Origin: Alnus glutinosa
Lineage: Eukaryota > Streptophyta > Magnoliopsida > Fagales > Betulaceae
Assembly: GCF_958979055.1 (NCBI RefSeq)
Contig: NC_084892.1
Location: 25,272,501-25,336,500 of the forward strand
Direction: 5' to 3'
Length of the DNA stretch: 64,000 nt
The stretch's first letter is position 1, and each line of letters opens with the position of its first letter. Made by a program: the position numbers and the translations under genes. The notes beneath the pieces were generated by a model, which was not told the DNA's origin, searched no databases, and saw only the letters and a program-made list of their open reading frames with translations. Positions 54,601 through 64,000 of this stretch are shown piece by piece.

Positions 54601-57108
54601 TATTTAGGTTGGTGAAGTTGCGAAAAGGAATATAGGAGTTTCTATGATAACTCTGACGCATAGGCTGAAGCTACTTGAGCAAGAGAAAATGAGAGCAACT
54701 GGAATTTTATATATTTATATTTATTTCAATAAACGTGAACTACAACTACTAGTCCATTCCTTTGGTTATGTTTATTTTTTAACGTAGGCTGTTTTTTCTA
54801 TGTTTATCAATAATGGATTGATGCCTATATATTGTAACTAAACCTTTGATTTTATGAAATATTTGATTATCTTCTAATTATCTAAAAGAGGAGATGAGAC
54901 TTGAGTGATCATTTTAGGTCTTGTAATTTATTTCAGTGGTTATGAAGTTAGCTACTTGATGTTAAAATGAAATTGACCAATATTTGTTGTTTTTATGGTA
55001 ATAGGTAGGTGACTTTGTCATATCTGGTAGAATGAAACATTCAACATTGTTGTGAATCTGAAGAAATATGAAGCATTATTCCTCTCTTAAAGCGTTTCAT
55101 AAGTATGAAGCATTATTCTTTTTCTTTTCTTTCACGTTCCCTTGTGAACAATTAGAGCGTAAGTTTCAAAAGGAGAATCTAAGTTTCAAAAGGACCAACC
55201 AAGTAACAATGCGAAGCCATAACCACAATCAACTACCACCAAAGCAAACAGAATTTAATAAGAAACAGGAAATTTTTGCTCAAGATGGTTACTATGAAGG
55301 CACTTGACCACCATGAGGAATACTCTGCAAAATTGTACAAGCCTATTTTATTTGATCGTTCATGTCTCCACTACAGAGACTTTTATGATTCCAGATGGAC
55401 AATATAAATCAAATGAATTCATTGTCATGACAACTATTGGGAAAAGTAATGCATTAAGGATGCCACGAAGTCTGAAAATTCTGGATTTCATTAGCAATCG
55501 GACAGCATCCCGGCAAACAGAAATCTAAAAGATATCCTGCACCAAACTTGGCCGAACTACTCGATATCCTCCAAATGTATATATGCTTCATCAAATTTTC
55601 CGAAGAGTAGCGAAAAGCAAACATATGGACTCAATTTCTACTTAAGTACAAAGAGGACAAACTAGTAAGATCATGGATACCAATTGAGTAGCAACCATCT
55701 TAATCATCTAATCTAGAAAACCCATTAACTTATCATATTTATCAATAAACGAATTTCAATTTCTTCTTAAAAAAGTAAATATCGTCTCCAATACATGCAA
55801 AAATATCAAAATGATGATGTGATTCAACAACGTTCATAAAACCAGGCTTAAACACAAAATTTGTTTCACTACCAAGCCTTCTGTGACAAGCTAATGTCTA
55901 AGAAATGCTTGTTTCCATCAAGATCATAAGAAATACTTTACTGATGTGTGACCCTTCTATAAAGAATAATAACGATAGGTATGCTTGTAATTCTTTCAAA
56001 ACCACATTGATAGAACCTAATTGCATTATTAGAAAGCAATGTTGTAGACATTATAAGTAGATTGCATAATAATTCTGAAGGTGTGATCAACTCTTACAAC
56101 ACAGAGTTGACCTTCCAAGTCCAATGTTCTAAGTCAATATCAGAACTCAATTAGCCACGCCAAGTATGATCCTTAATCTTTTTAAATTAAGATGGGTGCA
56201 CTTGTTGATGAGCTTGTCAACAAAAGTTCTCATTTGTTGAAGCATACAATTTTCGGGTGCTTTCAAAGGGCCTCTCTGGATTTCAGATGCAAAACCACAA
56301 GTTTACTGCACTGGCCGTAGTTACAGAGTAGAATTGACGGGTGAAATTTATGATGTAAATCCCATAATTTATATGAAAAACATAAATAAATTATAATGTT
56401 CAAAATATTGAGTAATCGTAAAGATAAAACTTATTTTATGATGGAATTCACTTGCCAAGAGAAGTTAAAAATGGTCAGTGGAGCATTTTATCAAGCACCT
56501 TGCGTGCAATGGAAAAACAACCCAAAAATTTTAATAAAGCAAAATGCAAAACAACAGAGCTGGGAAAAGGGGAGAGGAGATCACCCCTAGCAACACAACA
56601 GACCTGGCCAGAGAGAGAGAGAGAGAGAGAGAAACCTTTTTTTAGCGTGGCAGGCCGGAGACAGAGCTGGACTGAGACGAAATCTGCCGGAGTGGGAAGC
56701 GCCGGACGACGGACGACGGAGAAGGGCGACCGCCGAGAGAGAAGCCGGCGACGTCACTGACCGGAGGCAAATTTCAGAACTCGGAGGGACTGGGCAGCGT
56801 TGGAATCGAGCGGGAAGCGCCAGAGAGCGGAAATATGCTAGAGAGAGGGAGAGAGAGAGCGAGCGGAAGCACCGAACGACTGACGACGGAAGCGCCAGAC
56901 GACGGACGACGCACGACGGAGAAATTTCAGATCTGTACGGAGAGAGATTTCAGAGAGAGAGAGGTCTTCGTGTGAAATGAAATTTGAAACTCCCTCTCTT
57001 CGGTTTTCTAGCAGCATGACCAAAAAAAGAAAAAAACAATATTTTATTACCTGCCACGTTGGCGTGTTGTGAAGATGTTGTGAAGGAGAAGTGCATAGAT
57101 CATTTCTC
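51624..57108. mobile_element. Pack-MULE-like Mutator element with 0.9-kb terminal inverted repeats, 5,485 bp
   Basis: The ends gagaaatgatc and gatcatttctc are flanked by an exact 9-bp repeat ttctttttt (51615-51623 and 57109-57117), the Mutator-type TSD. The terminal inverted repeats are long: about 51624-52520 and 56191-57108. Each has a GA/CT-rich inner block that explains mirrored spurious frames. I recognise no transposase in the 3.7-kb interior. It holds gene-like pieces: a reticulon-like set at 53041-53377, and exon-like segments near 53930-53990 and 54606-54705 that I cannot identify. Captured gene fragments with long TIRs and a 9-bp duplication define a Pack-MULE. Confidence 0.8.
53041..53377 (+). 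pseudogene. Captured reticulon-like gene fragment inside the Mutator element
   Basis: At 53087 a frame reads MADVLLWKNWYG, like the start of a reticulon domain in plant RTNLB proteins (ADVLLW). This exon piece is repeated nearby in two more partial copies (from 53041 and 53127). An exon at 53187-53256, bounded by cag and a gt donor, reads VAIGLWIASFIGSLFNFITL then VFIG. After an 81-bp intron it joins an exon from 53338 reading VLLSLLVPVVYD. This is the conserved second hydrophobic hairpin of reticulons. Reticulons shape tubular ER; this copy lacks the middle of the domain and is not a working gene. Confidence 0.7.
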
Positions 57109-57423
57109 TTCTTTTTTTTACAAGCTCTTGTTGATCCAAAGGCTTATTTTTACTGTCACGTCATCATAATTGTATGACAATCGTATAACAGTCTATTAAA
57201 TTATAGTACTCACTTATATAGTATATGATTCTTCAATATGATTTTATTTGTATTTGTTTGTTTCTTTGTTTGATTCGGACATTAATAATACTTGATATAT
57301 TAATAAATATTAGGATGCCAAAGAAATGATTTAAATTTCTAAAGTAATTTTATTTATACTTATATATTATATATTATATAAGCATTCTAGGATCCATTCA
57401 AGGGACACTTGTTAGCATTTAAT

Positions 57424-57598
57424 GGTGCGTTTGGGTGTTGAATCTGAATATTATTCGAATATATTGTGCGAATTACGAGGTTTGACTTTGTGAGAAAAAA
57501 TTTGAAAAAATTTAAAAAAGTTAAATAAAATATGTTTTATTTTAAAAAAAATAGAATATCACTCATCTTTATTCAACTTTTTATACGAACCAAACAGA
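57424..57598. mobile_element. MITE upstream of AKR-C
   Basis: One end has gtttgggtgttgaatctgaa and the other ttcaactttttatacgaacc, giving short imperfect inverted ends of PIF/Harbinger style. A relative lies at about 21975-22150. Confidence 0.45.
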
Positions 57599-57747
57599 GA
57601 ATTTAAAGCGAACCTTATCCTTATATAGTCAACTTTATCCAACTTACAGCGACACTTATCGAAATTCTAAAATATTCTCTTAAATACTTATGCTTTATAT
57701 ATGTGTTTGTGAAAACTTCTGCTTTTCTGCTTATATATCCACACTGG

Positions 57748-57757
57748 TATAAAAAAG
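57748..57757 (+). promoter_or_regulatory. Possible TATA element upstream of AKR-C
   Basis: tataaaaaag lies only 46 bp before the ATG at 57794. The upstream sequence is unrelated to the AKR-B promoter. Whether it works as a promoter is unknown. Confidence 0.3.
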
Positions 57758-57793
57758 TTTTTAAAACTTTATCCCAAGCCCAACTTTGTGAAA

Positions 57794-57913
57794 ATGGCGG
57801 ACGGAATTCGATTCTTCGAATTGAACACCGGAGCTAAGATACCCTCGGTGGGGTTCGGCACGGGGCAGGCTGACCCTGGCCTCGTCGGCGAAGCCATCGC
57901 CACCGCCATCAAG
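57794..57913 (+). CDS. AKR-C: exon 1 of a third aldo-keto reductase copy, partial, W24G
   Basis: Exon 1 is 120 bp and nearly identical to AKR-B exon 1 ([20 protein letters not shown]), ending at the same donor aag|gtgttc. Trp24 of the conserved GTWQ motif is changed to Gly (ggg at 57863-57865). Identity with AKR-B starts only about 6 bases before the ATG, so the native promoter and leader are missing. The following intron is collinear with AKR-B intron 1, with a 337-bp gap and two insertions. Exon 2 would lie beyond 64000, so gene or pseudogene status cannot be judged here. Confidence 0.7.
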
Positions 57914-58962
57914 GTGTTCTTCTTCAGCTTCTTTATTTCTCGCCGTTTGATGATGATGCTGAAATTTTTTTGTGTTGTTAAGAGTAATGGATAGATTGTT
58001 ATATAATTTATGAGAAATAAAAGAGTCGCTGGTTTTGATTAATTTAGCGCTTTAAGATCGAAGGAGAGTAACTGGTATATTTGCTTATGGAACATCTCAA
58101 ATTCTCTGACTTTTTTCCCTTTTACCTATGAATTATTAAGCTCGAGTCTAATATTAGGATGATTTTTTTCCTTTTCTTTTTATTGTTGCATGTCGATGTT
58201 ATATGCCATTCAATAAAAAATGTCTAGTGAAAGGTTCTCTGTACTGTTAACTTGGGATTAGAAACTGAAATAAAATGTGAACCTGACGGGTTCCTTTGGA
58301 ATAATTTACAAGGAAGGTTATCACATTTCTCTACAATTTGATTGAATGTGAGAATCAAACGAAATCTTATCAGGATTTACCGGCGGTCAAAGCCATCGCT
58401 TAGACCGGAAGAAACCGTCGTAAAAGTTTTAGCAGCAGTTGATCAGTGACGGTCATGGCCGCCATAGTAGGTTGGTAGTTGGTACTCGAGCATCATAGTT
58501 TGAGTTGTTGATGGGCCGCCCTTTAATTAATAAGTTTATTATAATCAGGATAAGTCAACCACGTACATTTTTAGCAATTTGTTATTAAGTTGTTGGCAGT
58601 TTAAACATTATAAATTGTGAGTGAGGTCCACATGGGTAGGCAAACGAGGAACGGAACTGTCTGGAAATTTGACCAAGTGGGGGTGGGTGGGTACTGGTCC
58701 GGTTCATCTTCAAGAGACCCACCCTTGACGCTTCTTAAAGCTCTAATTCAACGCTTACAGCTACGCACGTGTCACTCAGCAAATTGTGAGTTCCTATGGA
58801 ATCTAATAATGCTATACTTCACACACAATTATTATACACTTATATTACACCGGTTGACCTATTATGATTTAAGTAGTTTACACTGTTATTTTTTATAGTG
58901 ATTGACATTGTAAGTCATTTAAAACGACGTGATGGTGTGACGTGATAAATGAGGATGAAAAG

Positions 58963-60442
58963 TACGGGTGTACAAACGGTTATAACCGGCGGTTATTGGC
59001 TAACCGCCTAGCGGTTATCGAATTTTATCAACCGCAATCGCTAACCGCCTAGGCGGAGATGGTTAATTTTATAACCGCCGGTTAGTGATTATTGTCTCAA
59101 TAACCGGCGGTTTTAAAACCGCTTTTCAACTTGAATTTTGGGCCGGTTTTTGGACCAATTTTGGGCTGGTTTTGGGCCCATTTTGGGCAGATTTTTATTT
59201 TTCAAAAAAGAATTTAATACTTTTTGAACCTTTTGCCTTTTCCTTTTGGTACAAAATTAACAAACCTAAATAAAAATCCAAAATATTTATTAAAAAAAAA
59301 TACAAGTCCAAAATATTTATTAAAAAAAACACAAATACAAAACACAAACAAATAGCCACATAACCAAATGACCAAATCCAAATCATTACAAATCCAAAAC
59401 CAAAAACCAAAAATATTCAGTTCATCAGATTCTTCCAGGAAGCAAAAATGACTCCTTACTTCAACCTCAGGCTCCACTGGATCCTCGTATCTGCAGCCAA
59501 ATATTTCGTAAGGCACATTTTAAGAAGTTTATTGAAAATATACAGTTCTAGAATCAAAGACTCAAGCTCCCTATGCACAAAAATAATTCAAGTAAAAATG
59601 GCTATTGGGCTAAAGGCTAATGTCTTGACCCCAGATGCAACAATGGCAGATCAATAGAGAAATTTTAGAACATGAAAGAAAATCATCAGATCTGAAATGA
59701 TAAAAGCCCCAAGCCAAATCAAGTATACAAGCACATAATATGTCATAGATCTGTGATCCACAATAACAGATCTGTCGATGGATAACAGAAAATCATATGA
59801 TAAAATAGAAAGCAGCATTAAAATTTTAAAAGAATGCTCACCTGAAACCAAGAATCCGAAGGCGATGACACAGTGAGAGAGAACGACTGGAGAACGACGG
59901 AGGCAAAAGGTGGCGAAAGGCAGTGAGACTGAGAGAGAACGGCTGGAGATTGGATGGTAGATGAAATTGAAAGTTTCAACTTTCAAACCCTAGGTCCCTA
60001 ACGGCGCAAGGCTGAAGTGCTGAACGCCTGAACTTGTTGAATGAAAAATGAAAATGTGAAATACTGATTAGTGATTCAGTGAAATGAGTGAATACCGAAG
60101 TTAAACGGCGTCGTTTTGGTATTTTTAAATACCAAAACGACGCCAGCCAGACCATCCTCTCGCGAGTCGCACAGGAGTATTATTATTTTTTATATATTTT
60201 AATTTTTAATATATATAATATTTTTTTAATTTTTATAATATATATAGGAAAGCGGTTAGCGGTTATTAACCGCTTTTCGCAAACCCTATAACCGCTAACC
60301 GCCTCCGCCTCCGCCTAGGCGGTTAGTGGTTATTTATAACCGCTTTTGAAAGCGGTTATACGGTTATACAGTTATTCGGTTAGCGATTATAAGCAGTTAG
60401 CGGTTTCAAAGAGGTTATAACCACTCCGTTTGTACACCCCTA
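58963..60442. mobile_element. Non-autonomous hAT-like element in AKR-C intron, 1,480 bp
   Basis: The ends tacgggtgtacaaacgg and ccgtttgtacacccccta-type text (right end ccgtttgtacacccctaat) are inverted. The flanks atgaaaag (58955-58962) and atgaagag (60443-60450) fit an 8-bp hAT duplication with one mismatch, and AKR-B lacks the element at this site. Both subterminal regions are dense in ggcggtta, aaccgcc and taaccgct motifs. I recognise no transposase; a minus-strand frame at 59986-59651 and others look like chance. Confidence 0.75.
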
Positions 60443-61095
60443 ATGAAGAGTAGCGTTATTCATGAAACCCATATGTTCAGAAAAGTGGGTGGGCAATTTG
60501 AAATCAGTCTGATAGGTGGGCTTATAAGAGTTTTCTCACATCCGGACAATAAAATGCTAGAAATTTTGATGTGAGATGAAATTTATAGATGGCCGATTTA
60601 ATAATTCAATTACATTTAAGTTTTGGTTTTATTGGCAAGTTCTTTTTCTTTGGAAAGTAATTAACTTGCATTCTTGATCGTTTGTTTAAGTTACAGGAGA
60701 TATCCTGTTATTAAAACTACATGGGGTAAGCTGAATCCATTTATAAATAAGCTATCTTCTTGATCTTCCTTTTCTTACTTCTCCCTTTAGCTGGTCATAA
60801 ATAGGCTGGCCCTAAGTTATTTTTTAAGCAATATGAGAACAGAATTTTCGTGTGTTATAGAGAGAAGAGAGGACCTAAATTTTATATAGAATAATATAAT
60901 AGAGCCTTCCTATTACAGACTTATAGGATTGTTGGCCTAAAATATACCACATCAAATAGGACTTGTAGTCCTATACGACAGAGGTATACAAAAACCAATG
61001 ACTTAATGATCACTCATTAACATTGGGCTTTCCTGTATAATAATCATTATAAGTCACATGTCCAACCCATTTTAACAAACTAAAACATACAATCA

Positions 61096-61277
61096 TTTAT
61101 TTTATTTTATTTTATTTTATGAATGAGTAACTTTTTATATAACAAACAAACAATTGTATTTACAAACACTTCAGCAAACAGCTGAAAACACTCGACAATA
61201 CAAGTATCATCTCAGCATTGCTGATTTTCATTTTTATACAGCAAACCGCCCCTCCTAGCTAATACAGTACAAACTCT
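61096..61277 (-). mobile_element. 3' part of the shared LINE in AKR-C (left piece)
   Basis: The sequence matches 45792-45960 of AKR-B, including the tttatttta-rich tail and cacttcagcaaacagctg. The right piece of the same LINE is at 63880-64000. The second LINE splits the two. Confidence 0.8.
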
Positions 61278-63865
61278 TTTTTGATAAGTAAGAAAATTTT
61301 ATAAAAAGCGTAAGGCGCCCCTAAGTACACCGAGAGTATACACAGAAACAACCAAACCCAGCCCACAAAAAGAAAAACCAAACAAACCCACAAGGAACAA
61401 CCTTAAAACCCAAAGAAGCCCCCATCAAACACCCAAATCTGCCCCGAAAGCACCCCAACCCAACAAAACCCACAAGAACACCCGATTAACCCACCTAGCC
61501 CTACACCATGTGTGCCTTGCCTTTCTTGCGTCGGGAGGAAGCACAAGAATCCCCGTAGTTGATGGAGCTTGCCAAATTCAAAACTTCCCTCCTACGCTTG
61601 GACTTTGGGCGCGCTGCCTTAACTCCCTGATGGAAGTTCTCTTCAATGGCATCTAATATTGCCAAGGACGGGTCCAAACCCTCATCACTTTCCAACTCCC
61701 AATCTAAAGCCCAATCGGGAGGAAAAACACCCAAAGGGAGAGGGAAATCGCCATCCTCCCCATCCCATAACTCGTCACCTTGTTCCCGCACAACCACCTC
61801 CCTCGACGGACCAAAACCCACTGGCCACTTTTGAGATTGGGTCAAACTAACCTCTCCCTTAATGGCTATAGAAGAACTCGAAGCCGCCGCACCTTCTTTA
61901 ACAATTGGAATCGACGCAGGGCTTGGATTGAGAAACCCCCGCCGAAGAAAACCCCTCATCAGAGCGGGAGAACTACCCTTATCCTTCACGGACACTGCCA
62001 CAACAGCAGAATCCTGCACTGGAAGCGCAAGAGCCACTGTCTCGACTGGCTCTCTTGCAGGCGGAACCCAAGAAATAGACCCAGGCACTATAGCACCTGG
62101 CCTCAAAGCTTCCAAAGCATCGACAAAGGATATACCGTCCAAATGCATTTTTCTGGCTTCCCTAGCCTTCCGAAAGTACTTCCGAAATGGCTTAGAACCC
62201 GACAGCACAAGGGAAGATAGACGCAACCTCTTCCCCAACTCAGCCGCCCTTGAAAGAGAAGGAACCGAAGATGTCCCATCAGATCTGGTAGGAGCTACCA
62301 GGGGCGTTGAAGAGAAACCCAAAACTACCGGAGAGATCCCCGCCAACCTGGAAGAAGCTACAGGGGGAAAAGAAAACCCAGCCACCGGCGACACTGATCC
62401 TGAAGACGCAGACCCCAAAGTCACAGGATCCTCAGAAGAAAACGAAGACTTCTTCAAGACAAACTCTGGGGCAGGAACCACCGAAGGAATGGAAGAGGAA
62501 TGCTCAACAAACGCCGGAAAAGTAGGAGTCGAAACAACCAGGTGCCGGACAACCCAAATCCGGAGCCGAGACCCGCCCTGAAACCGACTCAGGAGCCGAT
62601 TCAGCAGCCCTCTTGGCAATTGGCATAAGCACCTTAGTCCCATCCCGAAATCGGGACCCTTTAATAGCTGCCTTGCACCTCTTAAGCATCCGGCCCGCCA
62701 CAAAACCCAACCTGCGTTTAAGCTCAACAGAGGACTTAAAGCCCATTCTCTTCGAAGCCCCACAAGCCCAAATCAAAGCACTGGATAGGCGCCCAAAGAT
62801 CTCTAGAATCTGCCCGAACACTCCAGACACGCTTTCCTTTTGCAGTGAAGTGTCACCCTCAACAACGGCTACCCCAGACACGCAAGCAGAACAACTGACG
62901 CAAACTCTGGAACTGAGACGCTAATCAACACGAAGGTCCTTACCCAGGGGATCAGGCGCTTGCTTCTCCAAGGCGGAGTAATCCACTGGCGGCTGCTTCT
63001 TCAAATCACACCATTCCGCCACTGAACTTACGTCAACGACCTTTGCCGCATCCCCTGAACCGGACTTATGACCCGGAGACCGGCAACCCAAGGCAGAGTC
63101 GGTTGCTCCCGAGAGAGAAACATCTCCATCCACCGCGCCCCTCAGGGATCAGAATCGACCACCCAATCCATAGGCTGCCGCCTCTAAGAACCGGCCAGCT
63201 TTATTTTCACCTCTACGGGTAATTAGAAGTTTAGACCCTTCCTTGAAGGATTTGACGAAGTCATGATCACCAGAGAAACCCAAGAGAGTCTCCAACATCG
63301 ACGCAAGCCAATCTGAACACCGAGTGCTCAGGACGATCGCCCTGAAGAAGCTTTTTCTCTTCTCCTCCACTCGCACCATCGAAGCCCCCTCCAAAACCGA
63401 GAGAGAAAAGAACTTCGACTCCACAGTAAAGTTTCTTTCCATCGCAGAAATACCCGATCTTATAAGACCAACCCAGAGAATGAAAGCATAATGACCGGCA
63501 AAGAAAACCACCCAGACGCAAAACCCACCGGCATACACCCCAGCACGAAACTCCCACGAACAGCCCCTCAACACCACCAGCCAAAAACCAGCACCAAGTG
63601 CGTTCGGAAAAGGAGAAACCAGTTTGTCGCACCCAGCAAAAATGAACCAGAACCAAACTCTAGTGGGACGCGCCTACACGCGCCACGTACAAATATCAAG
63701 TTCAACTATCAGTTATGTTTATAGGATTTTAGAGAAGTTTCAAACCATTTTTTGGTCCTTCTCACTTCACCTACCTTCAAGATTATCTCAAATTACTAAT
63801 AGTTTCACAAAGTACTAAGAGACCAATTGAAACTACAAATAGTCTCAGAAAGTTATATTTTGAAC
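61278..63865 (-). mobile_element. ORF1-only LINE nested in the older LINE, about 2.6 kb
   Basis: Flanking repeats acagtacaaactct (61264-61277) and acaatacaaactct (63866-63879) fit a TSD with one mismatch. On the minus strand the 3' end reads cggtgtacttaggggcgcct, then cttacttatc and a short A run, a tail I associate with plant L1 elements. An ORF1-type protein begins near 63442 (MERNFTVESKFFSLSVLEGA, then NKAGRFLEAAAYG) and continues in broken frames to a 420-codon open frame at 62763-61501 ending SSRRKKGKAHMV. No endonuclease or reverse transcriptase follows. It is a non-autonomous, internally deleted LINE. Confidence 0.75.
61501..63442 (-). pseudogene. LINE ORF1-like protein, several frame breaks
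   Basis: The N-terminal part resembles the ORF1 domain of plant L1-type elements (RFLEAAAYGLGGR motif). A stop near 63149 and frame shifts near 62921 and 62760 divide the reading frame. The C-terminal 420-codon frame is Ser/Pro/Val-rich with a basic tail and no recognised nuclease motif. The family assignment is by recall of similar proteins in other dicots, not by search. Confidence 0.55.
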
Positions 63866-64000
63866 ACAATACAAACTCTCAAACCAGAACTACCCCAAAA
63901 TCCCCTTATCAATTCCCCAATTACCACATATCCTCTCATTTCTCGCAGTTCTTCTGAAATTTTCTTTCCCCAAGATCCGAGCTCTAACTTCCCATTTGAT

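Larger units (their letters stand above)
51543..57210. mobile_element. MITE split by the Mutator-like element
   Basis: The left half (51543-51623) contains tagactgttatatgactgcc and gatgatgtgacagtgaaaat. The right half (57109-57210) contains the mirror actgtcacgtcatcataatt and cgtataacagtctatta. Joined, they form an ordinary terminal-inverted-repeat MITE of about 170 bp. Relatives lie at 5640-5870. The larger element at 51624-57108 lies exactly inside it. Confidence 0.7.
57914..64000 (+). other. AKR-C intron 1: segmental copy of AKR-B intron 1
   Basis: The sequence follows AKR-B intron 1 from 43753 onward with few differences. It lacks 337 bp present in AKR-B (44346-44682) and adds a hAT-like element (58963-60442). 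It keeps the truncated LINE whose tail begins near 61096, and that LINE is interrupted by a second LINE (61278-63865). The original LINE text resumes at about 63880 and runs to the window end. Confidence 0.85.

Noticed and set aside
59651..59986. 111-codon minus-strand frame with hydrophobic stretches
   Set aside because: It lies inside the hAT-like element, has no family match that I know, and its hydrophobicity follows from AT-rich codons.
61862..62581. 239-codon + strand frame
   Set aside because: It is the reverse of the LINE ORF1-like frame on the minus strand, whose flanking tail and motifs fix the orientation.

Overview
This window is nuclear DNA from a flowering plant, almost certainly a eudicot. 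It is AT-rich, its genes have GT-AG introns, and it carries typical plant transposons: Tat-type Ty3/gypsy, plant L1-type LINEs, a tRNA-derived SINE, a TRIM, hAT, Mutator-like and PIF/Harbinger-like elements. I cannot name the species from the sequence alone.

Genes, left to right. A small conserved single-exon plant gene of unknown function (97 aa) lies at 6206-6499. A four-coding-exon GDP-mannose pyrophosphorylase gene (VTC1/CYT1 type, 361 aa) lies at 13332-15167 on +. A three-exon CASP-like membrane protein gene (CASPL5B type, 156 aa) lies at 19159-16709 on -. The right half holds a tandem family of AKR4C-type aldo-keto reductases: AKR-A (26147-28910), AKR-B (43633-50003), a broken exon 3-4 fragment (50474-50990), and the 5' end of a third copy, AKR-C (exon 1 at 57794-57913, which runs off the window). 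AKR-A and AKR-B each give 316 aa over seven exons and share a GC-AG intron 6. AKR-B has an altered cofactor-site motif, and AKR-C has a replaced promoter and a W24G change.

Most other DNA is transposon-derived, and target-site duplications (TSDs) bound many copies exactly. The largest is a 12,162-bp Tat-lineage LTR retrotransposon (31049-43210, minus strand, TSD AGAGT) between AKR-A and AKR-B. Its two 926-bp LTRs differ at only three sites that I can see. Its gag-protease and pol frames are in register and separated by one UAG in a tobamovirus-type readthrough context. Its integrase has Lys where the catalytic Glu should be. A spliced antisense gene with a putative Transposase_28 domain converges on pol, and between them lies an array of about 27 hairpin units with two co-varying stem types. 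A 5.5-kb Mutator-like element with 0.9-kb inverted repeats (51624-57108) carries reticulon-like gene pieces and is itself inserted in a MITE.

The AKR-B and AKR-C introns share a LINE insertion. Other insertions are private to one copy, including a hAT element and an ORF1-only LINE in AKR-C and a TRIM in AKR-A. Together these give a relative order for duplication and transposition at the locus.
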